NCBI GenBank assembly: GCA_029974875.1
Contig: JARKQP010000350.1
Location: 1 to 5,091, forward strand
DNA length: 5,091 bases
Direction: 5' to 3'
Source: Mobilitalea sp.
GTDB taxonomy: Bacteria > Bacillota_A > Clostridia > Lachnospirales > Lachnospiraceae
A program made the position numbers and the translations under genes. The notes under the pieces were generated by a model, which worked only from the letters and a program-made list of their open reading frames with translations, ran no database searches and had not been told where the DNA came from. Position 1 is the first letter of the stretch; each line of letters opens with the position of its first letter. Shown piece after piece: positions 1-5,091 of the stretch.

Positions 1-1764
1 ATCTTTTCCTTGCTTTACTTTATTTCCTATATCCCAGGACTGGGCCTGGGTTTGTAACTCCCATAAATGCCGGTATAAACCGTCCCGCTGTCCAAGCAGC
101 TCCCGGTGTGTTCCTCTCTGTACCACACAGCCTTTATCAAGCAGAATAATCTGGTTTGCGGCGGCTACTGTTTTCAGACGGTGGGCAATCATAATCACGG
201 TTTTATCCCTGATCAGCTCCTGAATCGCCTTTTGAACCATTGCCTCGCTTTCCGCATCCAGGCTGGAAGTCGGTTCATCCAGCAACAGAATGGGGGCATC
301 CTTCAAAATAGCACGTGCAATGGCAATCCGCTGACGTTCTCCTCCTGAGAGTGTTGCACCGCCCTCTCCGATAAGAGTGTCATAGCCCTGAGGCAGGGCA
401 GAAATAAAGTCATGGCAGCAGGCTTTTTTTGCGGCATCCACCATATCCTCCTCCGTCTTATCACTGCGGCCAAAGAGAATATTGCTGCGAATCGTATCTC
501 CAAAGAGGTAATTATCCTGGAATACCATGGAGATATTTTGAAACAGTGCTTCCGGCCTTATCTGCGTAAGCCTGGTACCTTCCAGATAGACCGCTCCCTC
601 CTGCGGATCCCAAAACCGTGCAATCAGCCTCAAAAGCGTTGATTTCCCGCAGCCGGACGGCCCCACCAGTGCGGCCAGCTGGTTCCTCTTTGCTGTAAAA
701 CTGACCTCATGCAGTACATCTTTGCGGTTATCCTCATAGGAAAATGATACCCTATCAAATAAAATATCTCCGGGCTTTGCGTCATCCCTCTGTCCCTCCT
801 GCTCCTGTTCAGCCAAAAGGCTGTTAATCCGCTCCGCAGGAACAGAAGCAGAACGAAGGCTGATGACACAGGTGATAGCCGTTGAAAGCGGGATATATAA
901 TCTCGTTGAAAAAATAAGGTATGCCAGCAGGAGGCTTAGATTTACCGTGTCTGATATCAGCAGCATTGTTCCTGTAAAGATAATCAAAGGAATTCCAAAA
1001 TTCACAATATGGCCGGAAAGCAGGGTGAGCGCTCCGGGCATACCCTCATCCTTTGTAGTTTCCCTCCGAAGAACCTCATAAGCGTCGTCCAGACGTGAGA
1101 ATCCCTCGCCAGTCTGGTTATAGCTCTTAAGATTTCTCATTCCCAGCAGATATTCATTCAGTAAGGTCGTAGCATGAATTCTCGCCGCGCTTACTCTGCC
1201 TGCCTGTCTGTATCGCAGCTTCATAGCGCAGCGCATCAGCAGCAGACCTACCGGAAGCATGATGTACATGGGAAGCGCAAGCCTCCAGTCATAGAAAAAC
1301 AGCATTATGGCAGAAAGAACGGTCAAAAAGCCCATACTGATAACCTGTGGGATAAAATATGACATGGCCTGATCCAGATTATCAGGATCCGTTACAAACG
1401 CACTTGCAAAATCCCCGCTTTCCCGCTTTGCGTATGCTCCAAGGGGAAGACGTCTCATCTTTTCAATCAGGGAGAGCCTCATTTGTCCCATTGCCTTTTG
1501 TGAAGAAAAATAACTGTAACGGTAAGACAGAATGGAAATGGCACCCTGTATCAGAAAGGCTGCCCCCAACCAGCTGCAATAGCGCCACAGTGTTTCGGTA
1601 TTTATCTCATAGGGAGGTGTAAATGCCCCCACCAGCCCACTCATAGCCAGCATGACCAGCATGGAGGGTGCTATGGACACAGCGTTCTCAATAAAGGCCC
1701 ATATGGTCGGAGCAATCATCAGCCTTGGATTACCGCCGGTGTATTTATTAAACAGTCTGGTCAT
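1..1764 (-). CDS. ABC transporter, fused permease/ATPase half transporter, second of a pair (3' end off window)
   Basis: The reading frame is open from the ATG at 1764-1762 to base 1: 588 codons with no stop. The last visible residues lie past the ATPase fold, so probably only a short tail is missing. An N-terminal membrane domain (hydrophobic stretches near residues 20-47, 64-81, 139-158, 162-177, 252-271 and 276-297) is followed by an ATPase domain from about residue 333. Walker A is GPSGCGKST (368-376), the Q-loop Gln is 416, the signature is LSGGE (472-476), Walker B ends in D496-E497, the D-loop is SSLD (500-503) and the switch His is 528. All catalytic positions are intact. The start overlaps the stop of the upstream transporter gene by 4 bases (ATGA), and an AAAGGGGG ribosome binding site lies 10 bases upstream. 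It most likely pairs with that protein as a heterodimer in the cytoplasmic membrane. By context the substrate may be a siderophore, but drug or peptide export is possible. Family assignment is secure; the substrate is not. Confidence 0.96.
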   Translation of the reverse strand, partial: MTRLFNKYTGGNPRLMIAPTIWAFIENAVSIAPSMLVMLAMSGLVGAFTPPYEINTETLWRYCSWLGAAFLIQGAISILSYRYSYFSSQKAMGQMRLSLIEKMRRLPLGAYAKRESGDFASAFVTDPDNLDQAMSYFIPQVISMGFLTVLSAIMLFFYDWRLALPMYIMLPVGLLLMRCAMKLRYRQAGRVSAARIHATTLLNEYLLGMRNLKSYNQTGEGFSRLDDAYEVLRRETTKDEGMPGALTLLSGHIVNFGIPLIIFTGTMLLISDTVNLSLLLAYLIFSTRLYIPLSTAITCVISLRSASVPAERINSLLAEQEQEGQRDDAKPGDILFDRVSFSYEDNRKDVLHEVSFTAKRNQLAALVGPSGCGKSTLLRLIARFWDPQEGAVYLEGTRLTQIRPEALFQNISMVFQDNYLFGDTIRSNILFGRSDKTEEDMVDAAKKACCHDFISALPQGYDTLIGEGGATLSGGERQRIAIARAILKDAPILLLDEPTSSLDAESEAMVQKAIQELIRDKTVIMIAHRLKTVAAANQIILLDKGCVVQRGTHRELLGQRDGLYRHLWELQTQAQSWDIGNKVKQGKD

Positions 1765-3575
1765 TCCTCTCTGTCCCCCTTTCCGGATACCCTTAAAGTC
1801 CATTGTTCAGTTTCATTTTGAAGCTCCCATAATTTATGGTACAAGCCATCCCCGTCAAGAAGCTGGTGGTGAAGTCCCTGCTGAACAAGCGCTCCATCCT
1901 GAAGCACAAGGATTTGATCGGAATTCTGAATGGTGGACAGCCTGTGTGCTATCATGATCACAGTTTTCCCTACCAAAAGCCGGTTGAGTGCCTGCTGGAT
2001 CAAAGCCTCGTTATCGGCATCGGTGAAGGCTGTCGCTTCATCCAGAACAACGATGGGAGAATCCTTTAAGATAGCTCTTGCGATAGCAATTCTCTGCGCC
2101 TCACCGCCAGACAGATGGAAGCCACCGTCCCCCAGTTTTGTCTCATAGCCCTGCGGAAGCCGGTGAATGAACTCCTCACACATGGCCGCCTTTGCCGCCT
2201 GCCTGATTTCCCCAGGGGAGGCGGGCCGGTTCATAGCAATATTCTCATACACGCTTCCCGAGAACAGGAATGTATCCTGAAATACAAAGGCAATGCTGTC
2301 CATGAGTTCCTGCATCCGCATCTTCCGGATATCAATACCCCCGATGGAGATGCTTCCCTCCGTCACATCCCAGAAACGGCAAAGAAGCTGTCCCACAGTG
2401 GACTTTCCTCCGCCGGACGGTCCCACAAGTGCCGTAATTGTTCCGGGAACTGCCGAGAATGAAACATTTCTCACTGCCCACTGCCGCATCGGATCATCAG
2501 CTGATTGGTAGGAAAATGAGACATTTTCAAACCGGATTGTATATTCCTTCGGACTTTGCGGCAGCTTCGGCTCCTCCAGCGGCTCCGTATTCAGCAGTGC
2601 CTCTATCTGGTCCACGGCGACTGCCCCGTCCCGCAGATTGGCTCCCAATTGCATCAGCTCAAGAATTGGAGAAAACAGGCACGGCGTTACAATCAGAAAC
2701 ATCAGTATAGTAAGAACCAGCCTTAGCTGTGCCCCCTGCATCAGAATGAGCAGCGTGGCTGCGGGAAGCACAAAGGAAAGCATGGACAGCATCAAAACCT
2801 TGAAGATGGAATAAGGCAAAGATACCCGCTTAGTAAATGCCAAAAGAAAATCCCGGTAATTGACAACGCTTTCCTCCAAACCGCCCGTGCTTTTCTGGCT
2901 TTGTCCATAGATTTTTATGACTGTAATACCTCTAAGGAATTCGTTGAACCGGCGGTTCATAGTCCCTTGCTTCCTGCTGGCATCAATAGCCAGCTGCCGG
3001 GCTTTCTTTCCACTGAAGGCCAAGGCCTGAATAGCAAAGGCAGCGATTATGGGCACCAGAAGTGCCAACCCCAGCCATGCATTCAACAGAAACAACGAGA
3101 TCAGAATGGAGAAAAATAACGGTGCAGCACCAATGAGATTTGGAATGGCATGAGCCAAAAGCGTTTCTATTTTACCCATGCCGCTTTCCATCTGCTTTTG
3201 GATCTCACCGGTGCTCGTAGATGAGAAATATCCCATTGGAAGGGTTCCCAGATGTGACAGTACTTTTTTGCGGACACCATAAATCAGGCGATAGGTTGCC
3301 TTATGGGCGCCATAGCCTCCGGCTAAGGTGCAAACAACGCTGAAAATCAGTGCAACCAGCGCGGATCCTCCCCAGAACATTAAGCTGCTCCGATTTCCAT
3401 CCGTCACACCATTTTCACTGCTAAGTACCGTCTTTACAATAAAATAAACGGCCACGAAGGGCACTGCTTCAAACAGAATTCCCAGAATACTGCCGATAAT
3501 ACTGAAATACCATGGAGATTTCGGAATTTCCGATATCTTGAACAAGTAAGAAATGTTACTTTTCCTTTGGTGCAT
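1761..3575 (-). CDS. ABC transporter, fused permease/ATPase half transporter, first of a pair (IrtAB/YbtPQ-like)
   Basis: A complete 604-residue protein of normal length for a half transporter. Six hydrophobic segments lie near residues 24-48, 65-89, 146-168, 169-188, 254-276 and 286-308. The ATPase domain starts at about 346: Walker A GPSGGGKST (385-393), Q-loop Gln 433, signature LSGGE (488-492), Walker B ending D512-E513, switch His 544. After Walker B it reads ATAFTDADNE, where most exporters have a SALD-type D-loop. From memory, an ATAF-x-D variant recurs in the siderophore importers IrtAB and their relatives, which have an exporter fold but work inward. Divergent transcription from a PchR/YbtA-like regulator supports that reading, but metallophore uptake remains an inference. 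The ATG at 3575 is preceded by AAAGGGGGA with an 11-base gap. The gene is cotranscribed with the next one, probably from the minus-strand promoter at 3634-3662. Confidence 0.96.
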   Translation of the reverse strand: MHQRKSNISYLFKISEIPKSPWYFSIIGSILGILFEAVPFVAVYFIVKTVLSSENGVTDGNRSSLMFWGGSALVALIFSVVCTLAGGYGAHKATYRLIYGVRKKVLSHLGTLPMGYFSSTSTGEIQKQMESGMGKIETLLAHAIPNLIGAAPLFFSILISLFLLNAWLGLALLVPIIAAFAIQALAFSGKKARQLAIDASRKQGTMNRRFNEFLRGITVIKIYGQSQKSTGGLEESVVNYRDFLLAFTKRVSLPYSIFKVLMLSMLSFVLPAATLLILMQGAQLRLVLTILMFLIVTPCLFSPILELMQLGANLRDGAVAVDQIEALLNTEPLEEPKLPQSPKEYTIRFENVSFSYQSADDPMRQWAVRNVSFSAVPGTITALVGPSGGGKSTVGQLLCRFWDVTEGSISIGGIDIRKMRMQELMDSIAFVFQDTFLFSGSVYENIAMNRPASPGEIRQAAKAAMCEEFIHRLPQGYETKLGDGGFHLSGGEAQRIAIARAILKDSPIVVLDEATAFTDADNEALIQQALNRLLVGKTVIMIAHRLSTIQNSDQILVLQDGALVQQGLHHQLLDGDGLYHKLWELQNETEQWTLRVSGKGDREE

Positions 3576-3603
3576 TGACTGCTATTCCCCCTTTTGCTAT
3601 AAT
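3575..3603 (+). promoter_or_regulatory. Sigma-70-type promoter for the AraC-type regulator
   Basis: TTGACT (3575-3580) and TATAAT (3598-3603) are separated by exactly 17 bases: five of six and six of six matches to consensus. The expected transcription start is near 3610, leaving a leader of about 120 bases before the GTG at 3731. The -35 box begins on the last base of the transporter gene's start codon, and the spacer contains that gene's ribosome binding site, so regulator promoter and transporter translation start share the same DNA. Confidence 0.75.
3586..3594 (-). promoter_or_regulatory. Ribosome binding site of the first transporter gene
   Basis: AAAGGGGGA on the minus strand has its G run ending 11 bases before the ATG at 3575. 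The second transporter gene has a near-identical AAAGGGGGA at 1774-1782, with a 10-base gap. Both are slightly long spacings with an all-G core. Confidence 0.55.
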
Positions 3604-3610
3604 GAAATAA

Positions 3611-3626
3611 GTTAGTTTCTTCTAAC
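3611..3626. promoter_or_regulatory. Inverted repeat GTTAG-N6-CTAAC between the two predicted start sites
   Basis: GTTAG (3611-3615) and CTAAC (3622-3626) form perfect 5-base arms around TTTCTT. The element covers about the first 17 transcribed bases in both directions, so a protein bound here could block both promoters. The TTAG-N6-CTAA outline loosely recalls DtxR-type metal regulator boxes, but the central bases do not match well. The alternative is a chance short palindrome. Confidence 0.35.
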
Positions 3627-3633
3627 CAAGGTA

Positions 3634-3662
3634 ATCATAGCGGCGTGAAAGCAGGATTTCAA
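3634..3662 (-). promoter_or_regulatory. Sigma-70-type promoter for the ABC transporter operon
   Basis: Read on the minus strand, TTGAAA (3662-3657) is followed after 17 bases by TATGAT (3639-3634), each five of six to consensus. The predicted start is near 3627, giving a leader of about 50 bases before the ATG at 3575. The -35 box abuts the TTTCCA repeats at 3667-3710 on its upstream side, a suitable place for an activator. Confidence 0.6.
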
Positions 3663-3724
3663 TGGCTTTCCATGCTTCTGTGTTTCCAGGGATATTTTTT
3701 GTGTTTCCAGAGAGAATGGGGTGA
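3662..3724 (+). CDS. Possible 20-residue leader peptide upstream of the regulator
   Basis: ATG at 3662 opens a 20-codon frame ending in TGA at 3722-3724. AGGA (3653-3656) lies 5 bases upstream, a plausible ribosome binding site. The peptide begins MAFHASVFPG and repeats the VFP tripeptide seven codons later, because the 21-base DNA repeat lies in frame. Its stop falls within the regulator's GGGGTGA ribosome binding site, so translation of the two could be coupled. It lies in the predicted leader transcript. No homology is recognised, and a chance frame over an operator is the main alternative. Confidence 0.25.
   Translation: MAFHASVFPGIFFVFPERMG
3679..3710. promoter_or_regulatory. Candidate AraC-type operator: two 11-base direct repeats 21 bases apart
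   Basis: TGTGTTTCCAG occurs at 3679-3689 and again, identically, at 3700-3710. The 21-base period is two helical turns, the same spacing as the araI half sites bound by AraC. A shorter relative, TTTCCA, occurs at 3667-3672. The pair spans about -52 to -83 relative to the predicted transporter start, just upstream of its -35 box. The repeat is seen directly; binding by the neighbouring regulator is inferred. Confidence 0.5.
3718..3724 (+). promoter_or_regulatory. Ribosome binding site that decides the regulator's GTG start
   Basis: GGGGTGA lies 6 bases before GTG 3731 and pairs with the GGTGA part of the anti-Shine-Dalgarno region. With the in-frame TGA contained in it (3722-3724), it supports GTG 3731 over the downstream ATG at 3785. 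Confidence 0.65.
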
Positions 3725-3730
3725 ATAAAT

Positions 3731-4726
3731 GTGACATTTCTTAAGACAGTTGATGATTCCTTTACTTTCCTGAAAGAAGTTGGTATGAAAAAAGATGGCT
3801 CCTTACATAAGTCAACTTACCGCTTTGATCCCTGTTACGGGCAAGGCGGGATAGAGATACTGGGCAATACTGAACAGTATTACCTGACCAGGGCCGATTA
3901 TCGTATTGAAGCTCCTTTTGGACAGGAGTACTGCATAAAAGAACATTATATGGAAATTGGCCAGCTTCATAAGCTACAGGGCTTTTACACGGTACCGGAA
4001 AACGAGAATGCTCCCCAGCAGCTGCAGTCCGGGGTATTGTTTTATCTTAATTTCTACACAGGAGCCAAAAGCTGCTTTTATTGTCCGGCCGGTACGGAAT
4101 GCTCGGGCTATAGCCTCATAATACGGGAAGCCTATTACCGTGACAAGCTTTTACCCGTTATCTTCCGGCATTATGGCAATGATGCGGAGCCCTACGATGT
4201 CCTCCGCCAGATCGGCAACCAATGTACACAGGCCTTTAGTAATTTACTGTACAGTCTTTACCATAGTCCTTATCAGGGCGAAGCTTCCCTGCTTTTTCTG
4301 GATGCTAAAGCCAGCGAGCTGCTGGCTATTTTGGTGAACGCCATTGAAACTACTACGACGGTATCAGCTGTGCATCTGAATGAGTATGACAGGACAGCCA
4401 TCATTGACGCACAGAGGATCCTGCGTGATAATCTGCAAAACCCTCCTACTGTCATTTCCCTGAGCCGTCAGTTGGGATTAAACCCCAATAAGCTCCAGCA
4501 GGGCTTTCGTATCCTTACGGGAGCTACTGTCATGGAATACCTGCGCAGCTACCGGATGGAAAAAGCCCTGGAGCTTCTTGCCCAGGATGTTTTGCTCGAA
4601 GATATCTCCCGGCAGATTGGCTACCGCAGCCAGAGCCGTTTTTCCGAAGCCTTTGCAAAGACATACGGCCTTTTGCCCAGCCAATACCTCAAATATAGAA
4701 ATGGCCTACAGCAATCTGGTATTTAA
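3731..4726 (+). CDS. AraC-family transcriptional regulator, PchR/YbtA-like
   Basis: The protein has 331 residues. The C-terminal part (about 220-325) is an AraC-type DNA-binding domain with two helix-turn-helix units: one around 239-260 (VISLSRQLGLNPNKLQQGFR), the other around 288-309 (LEDISRQIGYRSQSRFSEAF), followed by the family's conserved G-x-x-P-S-Q-Y-L end (313-320). The LNPNKLQ-GF and TVMEYL wording resembles PchR and YbtA, activators of siderophore genes that respond to the iron-loaded siderophore. The N-terminal 200 residues are a presumed effector domain with an unusual cysteine cluster (C115, C118, C124). The start is GTG at 3731: an in-frame TGA at 3722 excludes a longer form, and GGGGTGA lies 6 bases upstream. 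ATG at 3785 (Met19) is a weaker alternative. It is divergent from the ABC pair and probably activates it, perhaps also controlling itself. The family call is firm; the ligand is unknown. Confidence 0.94.
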   Translation: MTFLKTVDDSFTFLKEVGMKKDGSLHKSTYRFDPCYGQGGIEILGNTEQYYLTRADYRIEAPFGQEYCIKEHYMEIGQLHKLQGFYTVPENENAPQQLQSGVLFYLNFYTGAKSCFYCPAGTECSGYSLIIREAYYRDKLLPVIFRHYGNDAEPYDVLRQIGNQCTQAFSNLLYSLYHSPYQGEASLLFLDAKASELLAILVNAIETTTTVSAVHLNEYDRTAIIDAQRILRDNLQNPPTVISLSRQLGLNPNKLQQGFRILTGATVMEYLRSYRMEKALELLAQDVLLEDISRQIGYRSQSRFSEAFAKTYGLLPSQYLKYRNGLQQSGI

Positions 4727-4738
4727 GAAGTTACACAA

Positions 4739-4786
4739 TAAAAAATGATTATCCTCTACTGTCCAGGTGGCGGATAATCACTTTTT
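4739..4786. terminator. Bidirectional rho-independent terminator between the regulator and hicB
   Basis: TGATTATCC (4746-4754) pairs perfectly with GGATAATCA (4772-4780) around a 17-base loop. The stem is flanked by an A run (4740-4745) on the left and TTTTT (4782-4786) on the right. It starts about a dozen bases after the regulator stop and lies about 40 bases past the hicB stop, so one hairpin can serve both convergent genes. Confidence 0.85.
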
Positions 4787-4824
4787 ATTCAAAACCCTAG
4801 GGCAAGCATAAGTTTTAACTTTCT

Positions 4825-5091
4825 CTAGCTTTTAGTATGGATAGTATTATTTAGCATATTAATCAATGCGTCCTGGAGAACCTGGGAGAAGTTAACATTC
4901 TGCTTGATTGCTGCTTCATTCAGCCATGACGGAATACTCAATGTCTTTTTAACAGCTTTTGACTCATGCTTCTTGAGATATTCCAGCATGTCAAATTGTA
5001 TAATAACAATGGACTGATTTTCCTCCAGCCTGATATCCTCTGGTTTAGATGGTTGAGGAATCGATAGCTTGTTATCTTCCATATACGACAT
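4825..5091 (-). CDS. hicB: HicB-type antitoxin, C-terminal part (5' end off window)
   Basis: Eighty-eight codons end in TAG at 4827-4825. The segment fits the second half of a HicB-like antitoxin: a linker rich in Pro and acidic residues (residues 8-25 of the visible part, IPQPSKPEDI), a beta strand (27-35), then KAVKKTLSIPSWLNEAA, which leads into a ribbon-helix-helix DNA-binding domain (strand about 48-53, helices about 54-64 and 67-80, with the characteristic NFSQVLQDAL). HicB proteins are usually about 130-145 residues, so some 40-50 N-terminal residues are missing. The Met at 5091 sits in the middle of the HicB fold and is almost certainly internal, not the start. In HicAB modules HicB neutralises the small mRNA-cleaving toxin HicA and represses the operon. 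hicA would be expected just beyond the right edge, but it is not visible, so an orphan HicB is possible. The gene is convergent with the regulator and shows no link to the transporter. Confidence 0.85.
   Translation of the reverse strand: MSYMEDNKLSIPQPSKPEDIRLEENQSIVIIQFDMLEYLKKHESKAVKKTLSIPSWLNEAAIKQNVNFSQVLQDALINMLNNTIHTKS

Noticed and set aside
106..2710. Several plus-strand open frames of 60-115 codons opposite the transporter genes
   Set aside because: They lie antisense to two long genes with intact ABC motifs, have no recognisable domain, and are the usual byproduct of codon use on the coding strand.
3599..3604. CATTAT on the minus strand as a -10 box for the transporter operon
   Set aside because: The implied start would fall within the ribosome binding site at 3586-3594 and no fair -35 box lies 16-18 bases upstream. 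TTGAAA-17-TATGAT further upstream is far better.
3646..3673. Small inverted repeats TGAAA-GCAGGA-TTTCA (3646-3661) and ATGG-CTTT-CCAT (3662-3673)
   Set aside because: Arms of 4-5 bases in AT-rich promoter DNA are expected by chance, and the first largely follows from the -35 box. Not enough to call operators.
3645..3728. A 27-codon frame from GTG 3645 ending in TAA at 3726
   Set aside because: It is hydrophobic and overlaps the same leader, but it has no ribosome binding site at useful distance and a weaker start codon than the ATG frame at 3662.
3662..4726. The leader frame and the regulator as one gene read through the TGA at 3722
   Set aside because: The frames are in phase, but the regulator has its own well-placed ribosome binding site and GTG, and nothing suggests recoding or selenocysteine insertion.
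4795..4802. Perfect 8-base palindrome CCCTAGGG after the terminator
   Set aside because: Too short to form a useful hairpin and with no repeat partner or attachment-site context in the window.
5089..5091. ATG at the right edge as the true start of the HicB-type gene
   Set aside because: The encoded segment begins in the middle of the HicB fold, at the linker, so the Met is probably internal and the gene continues past the edge.

Overview
The window looks like chromosomal DNA from a Gram-positive anaerobe of the class Clostridia, probably a gut-type Lachnospiraceae or a relative. That is an inference from protein style, purine-rich ribosome binding sites and moderate GC, not from a marker gene. 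It holds three complete or near-complete genes plus one gene cut by the right edge. No rRNA, tRNA, CRISPR array or insertion sequence was seen.

Layout: positions 1-3575 (minus strand) carry two consecutive genes for half-size ABC transporters. Each has a six-helix membrane domain fused to an ATPase domain, and the genes overlap by 4 bases (ATGA). The distal gene runs off the left edge without a stop. Positions 3576-3730 are a compact divergent control region. Positions 3731-4726 (plus) encode an AraC-type regulator of the PchR/YbtA kind. Positions 4739-4786 hold a bidirectional hairpin terminator. Positions 4825-5091 (minus) are the C-terminal two thirds of a HicB-type antitoxin whose start, and probably its HicA toxin partner, lie beyond the right edge.

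The two ABC proteins very likely form one heterodimer. The pairing of two exporter-fold half transporters with a divergent PchR/YbtA-like activator resembles siderophore uptake cassettes such as ybtA-ybtPQ, and the variant D-loop of the first protein recalls IrtAB/YbtPQ. A role in siderophore or other metallophore transport is therefore the best hypothesis, but the substrate cannot be read from the sequence and export of a peptide or drug remains possible.

The most interesting part is the 155-base control region. It contains two good sigma-70-type promoters, one per direction, that point at each other, so the predicted transcripts overlap by about 18 bases. A TTAG-N6-CTAA inverted repeat sits between the two predicted start sites. 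Two identical 11-base direct repeats exactly 21 bases apart lie upstream of the transporter promoter, where an AraC-type activator would be expected to bind. The same stretch can also encode a 20-residue leader peptide whose stop codon falls inside the regulator's ribosome binding site.
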